DNA from: Bacillota bacterium
Lineage (GTDB): Bacteria > Bacillota > Clostridia > Christensenellales > CAG-138
Length of the DNA stretch: 55,566 nucleotides
Direction: 5' to 3'
NCBI GenBank assembly: GCA_023400985.1
Contig: JAEXEN010000004.1
Span: forward strand, 1 to 55,566
Shown here: positions 1 through 7,195 of the stretch, in pieces
Layout: the number at the start of each line of letters is the position of its first letter
How positions within the stretch are numbered: the first letter of the stretch is position 1
Notes under the pieces: generated by a model
The model's database searches: none
The model's input: only the letters and a program-made list of their open reading frames with translations
What the model was told of the DNA's origin: nothing
Translations under genes and position numbers: made by a program

Positions 1-28
1 GCCCGAAAGCGCTTTTATCTGCACGACG

Positions 29-1045
29 TTATTTCAAGATATCTTCGATTTTCTCTATCTCCACGCCCGTGTAGTAATGTGTCAAAATCTCTTTATAATT
101 GCTGCCGTCCTCGGCCATGGCGTTTGCGCCGTACTGGCTCATGCCCACGCCGTGCCCGTAGCCGACGGTGGTCACGGTCACGTATTTTTCGGAATACGAA
201 AGGCTGAAATTCGCGCTTTCAAGATCGAGCGCCTGCCGAAACTGCCGCCCCGTAAGCGTCGTATCCCCCACCGAGATCTGGTTGACCCGCCCGCTTTCGT
301 AGCGGGAAAGCACCTTAATCTGTTTCTCAAGTTTCTTCGCCGTCACATCCGCATCCGAGTATAGGTTGTTGATCGCCTGTGCGACCGCCGTACGCGTCAG
401 GCGCACCTCGTCGGTATAATGCGCGGCGTTCTCGTCGGGGCTTTCAACGCTCACAAGATACGGCTGCGCCGAGGCGAATACATGCTCGGCGTTTTCCGTA
501 TTGCCGCCGGCGTTGGAATGGAACAGCGCCTCGATGGGCGCGTGGTTGTAGGTGACGATCTCCCCGCTCGTGGAGCTTACCGCCTCGCGCACGCGGGAAA
601 GATACGCCGTATAGTTGCCGCCCCAGTTTTGCTTCATCTGCTCGTCGGTCTTATACGCCTGGCAGCAGGTCGAATCCGTACAGACGTCCGCGCCGCCTTT
701 TCCGCAGGGTGTGCCCCCGAAGGCTTCCATGCGCCTTATGGTATACGTCCGCGCCGCGACCGCCTGCGCCTTAAGCGCCTCGAGGGAAAACGCCGCGGGC
801 ATTTCCCCCGCCACCACGTGCACGAGATATTCCTCGAGGCTCGTTTGCACGGTTTTTTTCAATTTCGCGTCATACACATAAAGGGGCTCCCCCGCTAAAG
901 GGGTAGTGTCGTCCCCGGTTTTTCCGTCTTTTGCATACAGGCAGCCGCGCACCAGCAGTACCGCAAGGCTTATGGCGCCCGCGATGAGAAGGAGCGCTTT
1001 GATATCGGAAAAAATCGTATTTTTGCGGCGTCGGTAAGCGTTCAT
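29..1045 (-). CDS. spoIID: Stage II sporulation protein D (peptidoglycan lytic transglycosylase)
   Basis: SpoIID cleaves septal and forespore-facing peptidoglycan during engulfment, as part of the DMP machinery. The 338-residue product has an N-terminal membrane segment (about residues 15-34) followed by the SpoIID/LytB domain. The GEMP motif carrying the catalytic Glu is at about residue 80. A Cys-rich metal-site segment, DVCTDSTCCQAY, has Cys where many homologs have His. The C-terminal GYGHGVGMSQYGA motif is diagnostic. The gene is divergent from the sigma-like gene at 1172. A sigma-E-like promoter (GTCATGC, 15 nt, CATAGAGT) ends only about 7 nt before the ATG, and no good Shine-Dalgarno is seen. 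Identification is firm; the promoter is inference. Confidence 0.95.
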   Translation of the reverse strand: MNAYRRRKNTIFSDIKALLLIAGAISLAVLLVRGCLYAKDGKTGDDTTPLAGEPLYVYDAKLKKTVQTSLEEYLVHVVAGEMPAAFSLEALKAQAVAARTYTIRRMEAFGGTPCGKGGADVCTDSTCCQAYKTDEQMKQNWGGNYTAYLSRVREAVSSTSGEIVTYNHAPIEALFHSNAGGNTENAEHVFASAQPYLVSVESPDENAAHYTDEVRLTRTAVAQAINNLYSDADVTAKKLEKQIKVLSRYESGRVNQISVGDTTLTGRQFRQALDLESANFSLSYSEKYVTVTTVGYGHGVGMSQYGANAMAEDGSNYKEILTHYYTGVEIEKIEDILK

Positions 1046-1052
1046 ACCTTAT

Positions 1053-1082
1053 ACTCTATGATGCCTTTGCAACCGGCATGAC
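1053..1082 (-). promoter_or_regulatory. Candidate sigma-E-type promoter of spoIID
   Basis: Read on the minus strand, GTCATGC is followed 15 nt later by CATAGAGT. This resembles the sporulation sigma-E consensus (KMATATT, about 14 nt, CATACANT) known from Bacillus. spoIID is a sigma-E gene in B. subtilis. The spacing puts the expected transcription start almost on the ATG. This is pattern matching only. Confidence 0.35.
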
Positions 1083-1095
1083 GCAAAGCTCTCCC

Positions 1096-1124
1096 TTGTC
1101 CTTTGCCGCAACGGCGGCTATAAT
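1096..1124 (+). promoter_or_regulatory. Sigma-A-type promoter of the sigma-region-2-like gene
   Basis: TTGTCC (1096-1101), a 17-nt spacer, then a perfect TATAAT (1119-1124). The promoter points at the gene starting at 1172, and a start point near 1131 is expected. Confidence 0.6.
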
Positions 1125-1137
1125 GAGAAAAAGGCAC

Positions 1138-1146
1138 TTCGACAAA
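1138..1146 (-). promoter_or_regulatory. Spo0A-box-like site
   Basis: TTCGACAAA on the plus strand is TTTGTCGAA on the minus strand, a full match to the core 0A box of Firmicutes. It sits about 7-15 nt downstream of the expected start point of the 1119 promoter. That position is typical for repression or modulation by phosphorylated Spo0A. It is a single site, so chance cannot be excluded. Confidence 0.4.
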
Positions 1147-1171
1147 TTCAGCATAAAGGCAGGCGTACTAT

Positions 1172-2128
1172 ATGACCGAACGCGTGAACGGCGGCGATAA
1201 AGAGGCCTTACGGGAGCTGATGAGCCGCTGCACAAGGCCCATGTACGACAGGGCGCTCGAGATAACCGGGGATATTTACGCCGCAAAGGATGCCGTAAGG
1301 CGGGCGCTCCGCGAGCTTGCGGAAGCGGCGCGGCACGGCGAATGCCCCGAGGAAGTGGACAGTTGGGCGATCCTGTTGGCCGAACGCAGCTGCGACGAGG
1401 AGCTTTATTACAAGCGCCTCATCGACGGCATGATCGCGGAGCTTCCGCTCGCCGCGCATGAAAGGCGTCCGTTATGCGCCGACAAGCCCGCGAGGGAAAA
1501 CCCGGCAGAGGAAACTACCTTCCCCGAGCGCGCATACGCGGCGGAGGAAAGCCCAAAGCGTATGTATGAACCGGCCGGAGCTGAACCGGCTTCGCGCGCA
1601 TACCCGCCAAAAGAAAGCGCACCGCAGGCGGCATTTGCATCGGAGCGCCGCGCCATGCCGGGCACCGCGCAACCGGAGCGCGCTTTCGTAAAGCAGCCTT
1701 CCGATGAGGAAGCGCCCGCGAAGGAAGAACCCGACGAGGAAGCTGGGATCTTTGCCCCGTCGAAAAAGAAGAAAAGCGCCCGCGCTCTTCGCGAGGAAAC
1801 GCCCGTCGAGGAGGACGAAGAAGAAGAGGACGAAGATTACGCCTACTACGCGCCGCGAAAGAAAAAGAGCAGGCGTGGCAGGAAGTCCGAGGTGCCCGAT
1901 CTGTTCGGCGACGAAGATATGCCCGAGGAAAGCGTTTACGAGGGGGAAGAAGAAAACGGCAAACCTAAAGGCGGCGGTCTTTTGGCGCTCCTCATCATCG
2001 TTTTGACTCTGGTCGCAGCGGGGCTTCTTTGGGTGATCGCCGTAAAGCTTGCGAGGCTCGGTTACCTCGGCATTTCCGACTTCGGCTTTGCGGACTGGTT
2101 CAACGAGCATTTGTTTAATTTTTATTGA
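1172..2128 (+). CDS. Membrane-tethered sigma-70 region-2-like protein, function unknown
   Basis: The first ~75 residues match the pattern of ECF sigma factor region 2 (GDKEALRELMSRC, then YDRALEITGDIYAAKDAVRRA, then a Trp/Leu-rich helix). No region 4 follows. Residues ~85-260 are a low-complexity, highly charged linker (runs of Glu/Asp and KKKK or RKKKSRRGRK patches). A single membrane helix follows (about 268-292, GGGLLALLIIVLTLVAAGLL), then a short extracytoplasmic tail ending in aromatic residues. The cytoplasmic sigma-like domain would therefore be anchored by the C-terminus. There is a sigma-A promoter and a Spo0A-like box upstream; nfeD lies 70 bp downstream. Whether it binds core RNA polymerase is unknown. 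The fold call is moderate; the function is not assigned. Confidence 0.7.
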   Translation: MTERVNGGDKEALRELMSRCTRPMYDRALEITGDIYAAKDAVRRALRELAEAARHGECPEEVDSWAILLAERSCDEELYYKRLIDGMIAELPLAAHERRPLCADKPARENPAEETTFPERAYAAEESPKRMYEPAGAEPASRAYPPKESAPQAAFASERRAMPGTAQPERAFVKQPSDEEAPAKEEPDEEAGIFAPSKKKKSARALREETPVEEDEEEEDEDYAYYAPRKKKSRRGRKSEVPDLFGDEDMPEESVYEGEEENGKPKGGGLLALLIIVLTLVAAGLLWVIAVKLARLGYLGISDFGFADWFNEHLFNFY

Positions 2129-2198
2129 TCTTTCACAAGTTTTTTCGCTGGGTATGATACAATAGAAGCAGAAAGGTAAGTAAAGGAGGTGCATTCTT

Positions 2199-2708
2199 TT
2201 GGACCCCGTTCTTCAATACATCATGGGTTGGGATTGGCCGGCGATCCTATGCCTCGTATTGGGGCTTGGACTCGTCATCTATGAAATGTTCACCCCCGGT
2301 CTTCATCTGCCCGGCCTCCTCGGGATCATGGCGCTACTTGCCGCGGTGGTGCTCCGCGCAAAAACGGTGACCGACGGCCTCATTACGCTTGCGATCCTAC
2401 TTTTGATCCTCGCCGTGCTTGCCGTCATTTTTTGGCGCTCGCTCACGAAGGGGAAGCTTTCCCGCTCGGCGGTAGTGCTTAAGGAAAGCATAGACGCGCA
2501 GTCCACCGACCGCGAGGACATCCGTTCGCTCGTAGGCCGCGAGGGCGTATGCCTTACGACGCTCCGTCCCGCAGGCAACGCGGAGTTTGACGGACAGCGT
2601 ATCGATGTGGTGAGCGAAGGCGAATTTCTGAAAAAGGGAACGCGCGTGGTCGTAATGCGCGTGGAAGGGCTCCGCGTGCTCGTAAAGCCCGTTTCGGAGA
2701 CAAACTGA
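2199..2708 (+). CDS. NfeD-family membrane protein
   Basis: NfeD-like proteins pair with flotillins or SPFH proteins at membranes. The 169-residue product has an N-terminal region of three or four hydrophobic helices (about 14-85, including PGLHLPGLLGIMALL). A soluble C-terminal OB-fold follows, with VGREGVCLTTLRPAGNAEF and the typical end V-V-x-V-E-G-x-x-L-V-V. The start is TTG at 2199, chosen because a strong AAAGGAGGT lies 8 nt upstream and the length then fits the family. The floA gene begins 47 bp downstream, so the two are almost certainly co-transcribed. Confidence 0.88.
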   Translation: MDPVLQYIMGWDWPAILCLVLGLGLVIYEMFTPGLHLPGLLGIMALLAAVVLRAKTVTDGLITLAILLLILAVLAVIFWRSLTKGKLSRSAVVLKESIDAQSTDREDIRSLVGREGVCLTTLRPAGNAEFDGQRIDVVSEGEFLKKGTRVVVMRVEGLRVLVKPVSETN

Positions 2709-2755
2709 CGGGCGCGGTGCATCAAAAAATATTATCAATATAAAGGAGAAGCAAC

Positions 2756-3739
2756 ATGGAAGGACCTCTTCTCGTCATCGTCATCATCATAGCTGTGATC
2801 GTGTTCCTGGCGCTCTTTTTCAGCTTCGTTCCGGTGGGGCTTTGGATCAGTGCCACCGCCTCGGGCGTACGCGTGGGCATTTTTCAGCTCGTCGCCATGC
2901 GCATAAGGAAGGTCATCCCCTCGCGCATCATCAACCCCATGATCAAAACCACCAAGGCGGGCCTTACGATCTCGCTCAACAAGCTCGAGGCGCACTATCT
3001 CGCCGGCGGCAATGTGGACAGGGTCGCCAACGCTTTGATCGCCGCGGAGCGCGCGGGCATCCCCCTCGATTTCGAGCGCGCCTGCGCCATCGATCTTGCG
3101 GGGCGCGACGTTTTGAACGCCGTACAGATGAGCGTTAACCCCAAGGTCATCGAAACGCCGGTCATCGCGGCCATCGCCAAGGACGGCATCGAGCTTCGCG
3201 CCAAGGCGCGCGTCACGGTCCGCGCCAACATCGACCGTCTCGTAGGCGGCGCGGGTGAAGAGACCATCATCGCCCGTATCGGCGAGGGCATCGTGACGAC
3301 CGTCGGCTCCTCCAAGAGCCATAAGGACGTGCTGGAAAATCCCGATCTCATTTCCCAGACGGTCCTCAACAAAGGCCTCGACGCGGGAACGGCATTTGAA
3401 ATACTCTCCATCGATATCGCGGACGTGGACGTGGGCAGGAACGTGGGCGCGCAGCTTCAGACCGACCAGGCCGAGGCGGATAAGCGCATCGCGCAGGCGA
3501 AGGCCGAGGAGCGCCGCGCCATGGCTGTAGCGCTCGAGCAGGAAAACAAGGCGGAGGCGCAGGGCATGCGGGCGAAAGTGATTGCGGCCGAAGCCGAAGT
3601 CCCCCTCGCCATCGCTACCGCCTTCCGCGAAGGCAGGCTCGGCGTGATGGACTATTACAACATGAAAAATGTGATCTCCGATACCAACATGCGCGATTCC
3701 ATCGCAGGCGGCACGCACATCGAGAAGGATACGAAATAA
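2756..3739 (+). CDS. floA: Flotillin-like protein FloA
   Basis: FloA is an SPFH scaffold of bacterial functional membrane microdomains. The 327-residue length and sequence are typical of the YqfA/FloA family. It has an N-terminal hydrophobic hairpin (residues 5-30), a SPFH-type domain with MRIRKVIPSRIINPMIK, and a helical coiled-coil rich in Ala/Glu/Lys (about 225-285, QTDQAEADKRIAQAKAEERR). The C-terminal YYNMKNVISDTNMR segment is conserved. AAGGAGAAGC provides the ribosome binding site. It lies between nfeD and a small membrane protein in one operon. Confidence 0.95.
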   Translation: MEGPLLVIVIIIAVIVFLALFFSFVPVGLWISATASGVRVGIFQLVAMRIRKVIPSRIINPMIKTTKAGLTISLNKLEAHYLAGGNVDRVANALIAAERAGIPLDFERACAIDLAGRDVLNAVQMSVNPKVIETPVIAAIAKDGIELRAKARVTVRANIDRLVGGAGEETIIARIGEGIVTTVGSSKSHKDVLENPDLISQTVLNKGLDAGTAFEILSIDIADVDVGRNVGAQLQTDQAEADKRIAQAKAEERRAMAVALEQENKAEAQGMRAKVIAAEAEVPLAIATAFREGRLGVMDYYNMKNVISDTNMRDSIAGGTHIEKDTK

Positions 3740-3757
3740 AGCCGGGGGTAAATCCGT

Positions 3758-4276
3758 ATGGAAATCCTCATCATTATCGCGATCATCGTCGCGGTGGTCG
3801 TGATCAATCTAAAGAAACAACAAGCCGCCGAGCAAAGGCGCAAGGCCGAGCAGGCGAAGGCCGCTTTCGAGCGCCGCGCCGCGCAGGAGCAAGTGCCGCA
3901 GGATCAGGCGGCCATGTGGGGAACGCCCGCCTACGAATTAGGCGCGTTTAGCGGCGAGGGTTCTTCGGGCGGCGATCCCTTCTGCCAAGGCCCGGCAGGA
4001 AGCTTTTCTTCCTCGGAGGGCGCAGGGGATTCCGAAGGGGGGCTCAGCGCCGAGGGCACAGGCGATTCCGAAGGCGAAGCGCGCCCCGGCGAGGGTGCGG
4101 ACGGCTCCGGCTCCCCGCGTTTAAGCGTCGTTCGCACCATTGTAAAAACGCACGATGCGGCACAGCCGGAACAGGCATCGCCCGCTGCGGCGTTTAGCTT
4201 CGATCGCAGCGCCGTGGCGCAGGGAATTTTGTACGCGGAGATCTTAGGCAAGCCGAAGGCGCTTAGGAGAAGTTAA
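3758..4276 (+). CDS. Small membrane protein with conserved C-terminal motif, unknown function
   Basis: The 172-residue protein starts with a membrane helix (about 2-17) followed by a basic/Gln-rich helix. Residues ~65-120 are a Gly/Ser/Glu low-complexity linker with near-repeats of GDSEG. The last ~25 residues (VAQGILYAEILGKPKALRR) are the only well-ordered conserved-looking part; similar endings occur in Clostridia proteins near floA. The gene is 18 bp after floA with a GGGGGT ribosome site, so it probably works with the NfeD/FloA pair. The linker may be intrinsically disordered. No enzymatic motif is visible. Confidence 0.75.
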   Translation: MEILIIIAIIVAVVVINLKKQQAAEQRRKAEQAKAAFERRAAQEQVPQDQAAMWGTPAYELGAFSGEGSSGGDPFCQGPAGSFSSSEGAGDSEGGLSAEGTGDSEGEARPGEGADGSGSPRLSVVRTIVKTHDAAQPEQASPAAAFSFDRSAVAQGILYAEILGKPKALRRS

Positions 4277-4290
4277 AAGCTAAATCAAAG

Positions 4291-4346
4291 CATACCGTGC
4301 AATAAAAAAGGACGCCCGCAAGCGCCCTTTTTTATTGCACGGTATG
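4291..4346. terminator. Bidirectional intrinsic terminator with 21-bp perfect stem
   Basis: CATACCGTGCAATAAAAAAGG (4291-4311) pairs with its exact complement at 4326-4346. The 14-nt centre can add three more pairs. A-runs and T-runs inside the stem make it a terminator for both convergent genes, and the minus-strand gene's stop codon directly abuts it. Confidence 0.85.
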
Positions 4347-4868
4347 TTATTGCACGTCGATTTGGCAGGCCCGCATAGTCGTAAGCGCCGCCTCGTGGCT
4401 TTCGGGCGTGACGCCGGCGCAGGCGGCAGAATCCACGACGATCTCGTTTTCCGGGTAATGCGCGCGCAATAAAAGGGCGTTTGAAACGACGCAGATATCG
4501 GTGCATACGCCGCAGAGCTCAATGACGGTATCGGGCTTCATATACGGTTTTAAAAGCGCGGGCAGCTCCACAGAGCCGAAGGTGGGCTTTTCGAGCACGA
4601 TCTCGCCTTCCCGGGGGGCAAGTTCGAAGTATATTTGAATGCCCTCGCCTCCGCGTATGCAGTGGGAAACGGGAAGATGTTTTCCCTCAAAGCTTTCGAG
4701 GTAGGTCTTCTCATGCGTATCCTGCGTGTAGACGATCTTGTCGCCGCGTTTGCGCGCGGCTTCGATCTTTTCGGCTACGCGCGGCACGATCTCCCTCGCG
4801 CTGTCGCTGCCCAATGTACCGGTGATAAAGTCGTTTTGCATATCCACAACGATCAAAATGCGTTTCAT
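4347..4868 (-). CDS. Isochorismatase-family cysteine hydrolase, probable nicotinamidase
   Basis: The family hydrolyses amides such as nicotinamide for NAD salvage. The 173-residue single-domain protein has the catalytic Asp in IVVDMQNDF (D9), a Lys in LEKPTFGS, and the nucleophilic Cys in GVCTDICVVSNALLLR. The motif CGVCTDICV and the DTH...HC metal-site pattern (TQDTHEKTY, SHCIRGG) fit nicotinamidase/PncA better than isochorismatase. An in-frame ATG is preceded by AAGGAGACC. It is convergent with the floA operon. Substrate remains inferred. Confidence 0.85.
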   Translation of the reverse strand: MKRILIVVDMQNDFITGTLGSDSAREIVPRVAEKIEAARKRGDKIVYTQDTHEKTYLESFEGKHLPVSHCIRGGEGIQIYFELAPREGEIVLEKPTFGSVELPALLKPYMKPDTVIELCGVCTDICVVSNALLLRAHYPENEIVVDSAACAGVTPESHEAALTTMRACQIDVQ

Positions 4869-4883
4869 ACTTCGGTCTCCTTT

Positions 4884-6260
4884 TCAGTACACGGCCCCCC
4901 CCAGCACATACGCGCCCAGATACGCGCATTGCGCGAGCAAGAGCAAAAGCGTCAGGGGGATATCCGCGCGCTTGTCTTGCGTTAAGGCAGAAAGCGCGAT
5001 GGGAAGCGGGAAGGCGGCCGCAAGGTAGCGAGGCGCGCTCAAAAGCCACGTCGCGCCTATGGAAAACGCGAAATAGCCGAGGAAGTAAAGCGTATACGAG
5101 GGGCGGATTTTTTTACTGCCGTATACCATGACGCCGAGCGCCGCGAAGGACGCGATGAGGTTGGGTACGAACAGGGTCCACAGTAGGCGCACATCGCCCG
5201 CCTTGGCGGCGTTGACGGCGTAATCGGTCTGGTAGGCGGCGCTGTTGAAGAAAAAGCCTATGCCCTGCCCCCAGTGATCGCGCTGGACCTCCATGAATTT
5301 GAGCGGATCGCCCCATACGGCGTAGTTGATGTACAAATAGCCGAGAAGCCCGAGGGGCACGATGAAAAGGCACGCAAGACGCTTTATAAGGTTCTTTTTG
5401 AAAGCCGCTTTTTCGCCCGCGCGGCGCAATGCCGCAAGCTCCGTAACGCCCTCTATGACGATGGGGATGAAAAGAAGGATGCCCGCGGAACGCGTAAAGC
5501 CCGCGACGGCCGCGAGGATGCAGGAAACGAGCACGCGCTTTTTGCGAAGATAGTACATCGACGCGACGCAGATCAAGAGAAACAGGCTTTCCGTCATGGG
5601 TGTGGCGAAGAAAAACGCGGCGGGCAGCAAAAACAGGTATTTGACCGCGCGGAGCGCCCCTTTTCTCGGCATGTCGAGCGCGCAAAGCTCATAGAAGTAC
5701 ACCGCCGCAGCGGAGGCGCAAAGCGTACTCACGAGCATGGCGGACGAAAAATAGCCGCCTGTTATATAGGAGAACACCCGTATCAAAACGGGATAGAACG
5801 GAAAGAACACGATGTGGAAGCGCGGATCGCCCTCCGTCACATACCAGCGCTCGGCAAGGCCCAGGTAGCTTGGCGAATCGCTCTTAAGCCACAGCGATTG
5901 AAGCGTATCCCATATGCCGCCCTTATACCCGTAGACGAGAGTGCTCAATAACCACGCGAGCAAAAAGAGGAAAAGCCGCGACACGAGCACCGCAACGACG
6001 ATTTGCACCCACGGATGCGCGCGCGAAAAGCGGGCGCTGCGCGGCCCGAGCGCCGCGTTGGGCGATAGAACCTCGTCCGTTTGCAGCGCCGTAAAGAAAC
6101 GCGGCACGACAAACGCCGTGCATGCGCCGAAAAGGCCGAGCGAGAGCGCGGCGGCAAATATCCCCAAGGGGCTTGCCGTGCTGTTCATGACGTAAAGCGC
6201 AAACAGCGCGAGAAACGCGCACAGCAAAACGACGGTTACGATTTTGGACGCTTTTTGCAT
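4884..6260 (-). CDS. PIG-V-like membrane mannosyl/glycosyltransferase
   Basis: A 458-residue polytopic protein with roughly ten membrane helices. It resembles bacterial relatives of the GPI mannosyltransferase PIG-V: a first-loop acidic segment (WLKSDSPSYLGLAERWY), then HIVFFPFYPVLIR, then TPMTESLFLLI and GFTRSAGILL. Such enzymes use polyprenyl-phosphate sugars to glycosylate surface molecules; the acceptor here is unknown. The start chosen is ATG at 6260, since an extended -10 (TGCTATAAT) ends 6 nt upstream. A GTG 15 codons further upstream would include this promoter sequence and has no ribosome site. Transcription may be leaderless. Confidence 0.75.
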   Translation of the reverse strand: MQKASKIVTVVLLCAFLALFALYVMNSTASPLGIFAAALSLGLFGACTAFVVPRFFTALQTDEVLSPNAALGPRSARFSRAHPWVQIVVAVLVSRLFLFLLAWLLSTLVYGYKGGIWDTLQSLWLKSDSPSYLGLAERWYVTEGDPRFHIVFFPFYPVLIRVFSYITGGYFSSAMLVSTLCASAAAVYFYELCALDMPRKGALRAVKYLFLLPAAFFFATPMTESLFLLICVASMYYLRKKRVLVSCILAAVAGFTRSAGILLFIPIVIEGVTELAALRRAGEKAAFKKNLIKRLACLFIVPLGLLGYLYINYAVWGDPLKFMEVQRDHWGQGIGFFFNSAAYQTDYAVNAAKAGDVRLLWTLFVPNLIASFAALGVMVYGSKKIRPSYTLYFLGYFAFSIGATWLLSAPRYLAAAFPLPIALSALTQDKRADIPLTLLLLLAQCAYLGAYVLGGAVY

Positions 6261-6266
6261 GAAGTT

Positions 6267-6275
6267 ATTATAGCA
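6267..6275 (-). promoter_or_regulatory. Extended -10 promoter abutting the start codon
   Basis: On the minus strand TGCTATAAT is followed by AACTTC and then the ATG at 6260. The expected start point coincides with the start codon, and there is no Shine-Dalgarno. This suggests a leaderless mRNA. Confidence 0.5.
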
Positions 6276-6304
6276 CAAGAACGGAACGGGAAAAAGAATA
6301 CGCA

Positions 6305-6339
6305 CAAAGAAGGAGCCGCCGCGTTTGCCGCGGCAGCTC
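6305..6339 (-). terminator. Intrinsic terminator after the spoIIQ-like gene
   Basis: On the minus strand, GAGCTGCCGCG pairs with CGCGGCGGCTC with one mismatch and is followed by a T-rich tract. It lies just beyond the stop codon at 6354. Confidence 0.7.
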
Positions 6340-6353
6340 TCTTAAAGACGGTT

Positions 6354-7058
6354 CTAATCTTCTATCGTCTTTTTGAACAGCACGTAGGTGCTGGGGTCGA
6401 CCGCCTGATCCTTTACATGGAGTTCAAAGTGGAGATGGCTTTGGTCGCCGCACTCGCTTATGGCGGTATCGCCCACATAGCCCAAGAGCGTACCCGCGTT
6501 CACCTTTTGCCCCTTCTTGACGGGTGGGTCCGTTTTGAGGTTTGCGTATACGGTCACCATGTCGTTTTGGTGCTTGACGACTACGGTGATACCGAGCTGG
6601 TCATCCTCAAACACATTTTCCACGGTGCCGGAAAACACGGCGTGCACCTCGGAGTCCAAGGGGCTTGCGATATCCACGCCGCTATGGGTCATCCACTGCT
6701 CCAGCGTGCGCGAGAAGATAAGCTCGTTGACGGCAAAGCCCCATATGACATCCCCTTCCACGGGCGCGGCCGCCTTGAGTTTGGGCGTAGACGTGGGTTT
6801 TGCGGTCGCCGCTGGCGTAAAGTCCGGCATCAAGGTGGGTGTGGGCAAGATGGTTGGGAGAGGCGTCGTGACCGATCCGAGGCGCTCGTCCTCACTGCCC
6901 GAAACGGGACTTAAGCCTTCGGTCGGGGCGGGCTCCTTTTGAAGCTGCGGCACAAAGACGAACGCCGCCGCAAGCCCCACCGCCGCGACGCATACCATAA
7001 GCACCAGATAAATTCCCTTTTCCTTAAAAAATTGCCGTATCTTTTCCTTCTTGTTCAT
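6354..7058 (-). CDS. LytM/M23 domain membrane protein, SpoIIQ-like
   Basis: SpoIIQ-type proteins span the forespore membrane and form a channel with SpoIIIAH during engulfment. The 234-residue product has an N-terminal membrane helix (about 17-36), a Pro/Thr-rich linker (40-95) and a C-terminal M23 domain. The Zn ligands and catalytic residues look intact (HSGVD and HLHFEL), as in clostridial rather than Bacillus SpoIIQ. Proximity to spoIID matches the murA-spoIID-spoIIQ association of Firmicutes. A GAGGTGAT ribosome site is present. GGCAAGAAT at 7078-7086 (minus strand) matches the sigma-F -10 consensus, but the -35 is weak. Confidence 0.82.
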   Translation of the reverse strand: MNKKEKIRQFFKEKGIYLVLMVCVAAVGLAAAFVFVPQLQKEPAPTEGLSPVSGSEDERLGSVTTPLPTILPTPTLMPDFTPAATAKPTSTPKLKAAAPVEGDVIWGFAVNELIFSRTLEQWMTHSGVDIASPLDSEVHAVFSGTVENVFEDDQLGITVVVKHQNDMVTVYANLKTDPPVKKGQKVNAGTLLGYVGDTAISECGDQSHLHFELHVKDQAVDPSTYVLFKKTIED

Positions 7059-7144
7059 CTGTCATCACCTCGCACCTATTCTTGCCGCAAAACGGCTTTT
7101 TCAATCTTTTTTCACAGTCTGTTCCCTATGCGCAGCCGATTCTA

Positions 7145-7153
7145 TGCTATAAT
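7145..7153 (+). promoter_or_regulatory. Extended -10 promoter of the DUF1385 housekeeping operon
   Basis: TGCTATAAT at 7145-7153 is a perfect extended -10 with no clear -35. It precedes the DUF1385-prmC run starting at 7196. Confidence 0.55.
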
Positions 7154-7195
7154 GGTGCAAATTGAAGAAATATCGGAAAGGCAGCAACCTTTTTT

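Noticed and set aside
2735..3718. Long minus-strand frame opposite floA
   Set aside because: It is the complement of a clear flotillin gene in GC-rich DNA. Its product is His/Arg/Asp-rich without any domain.
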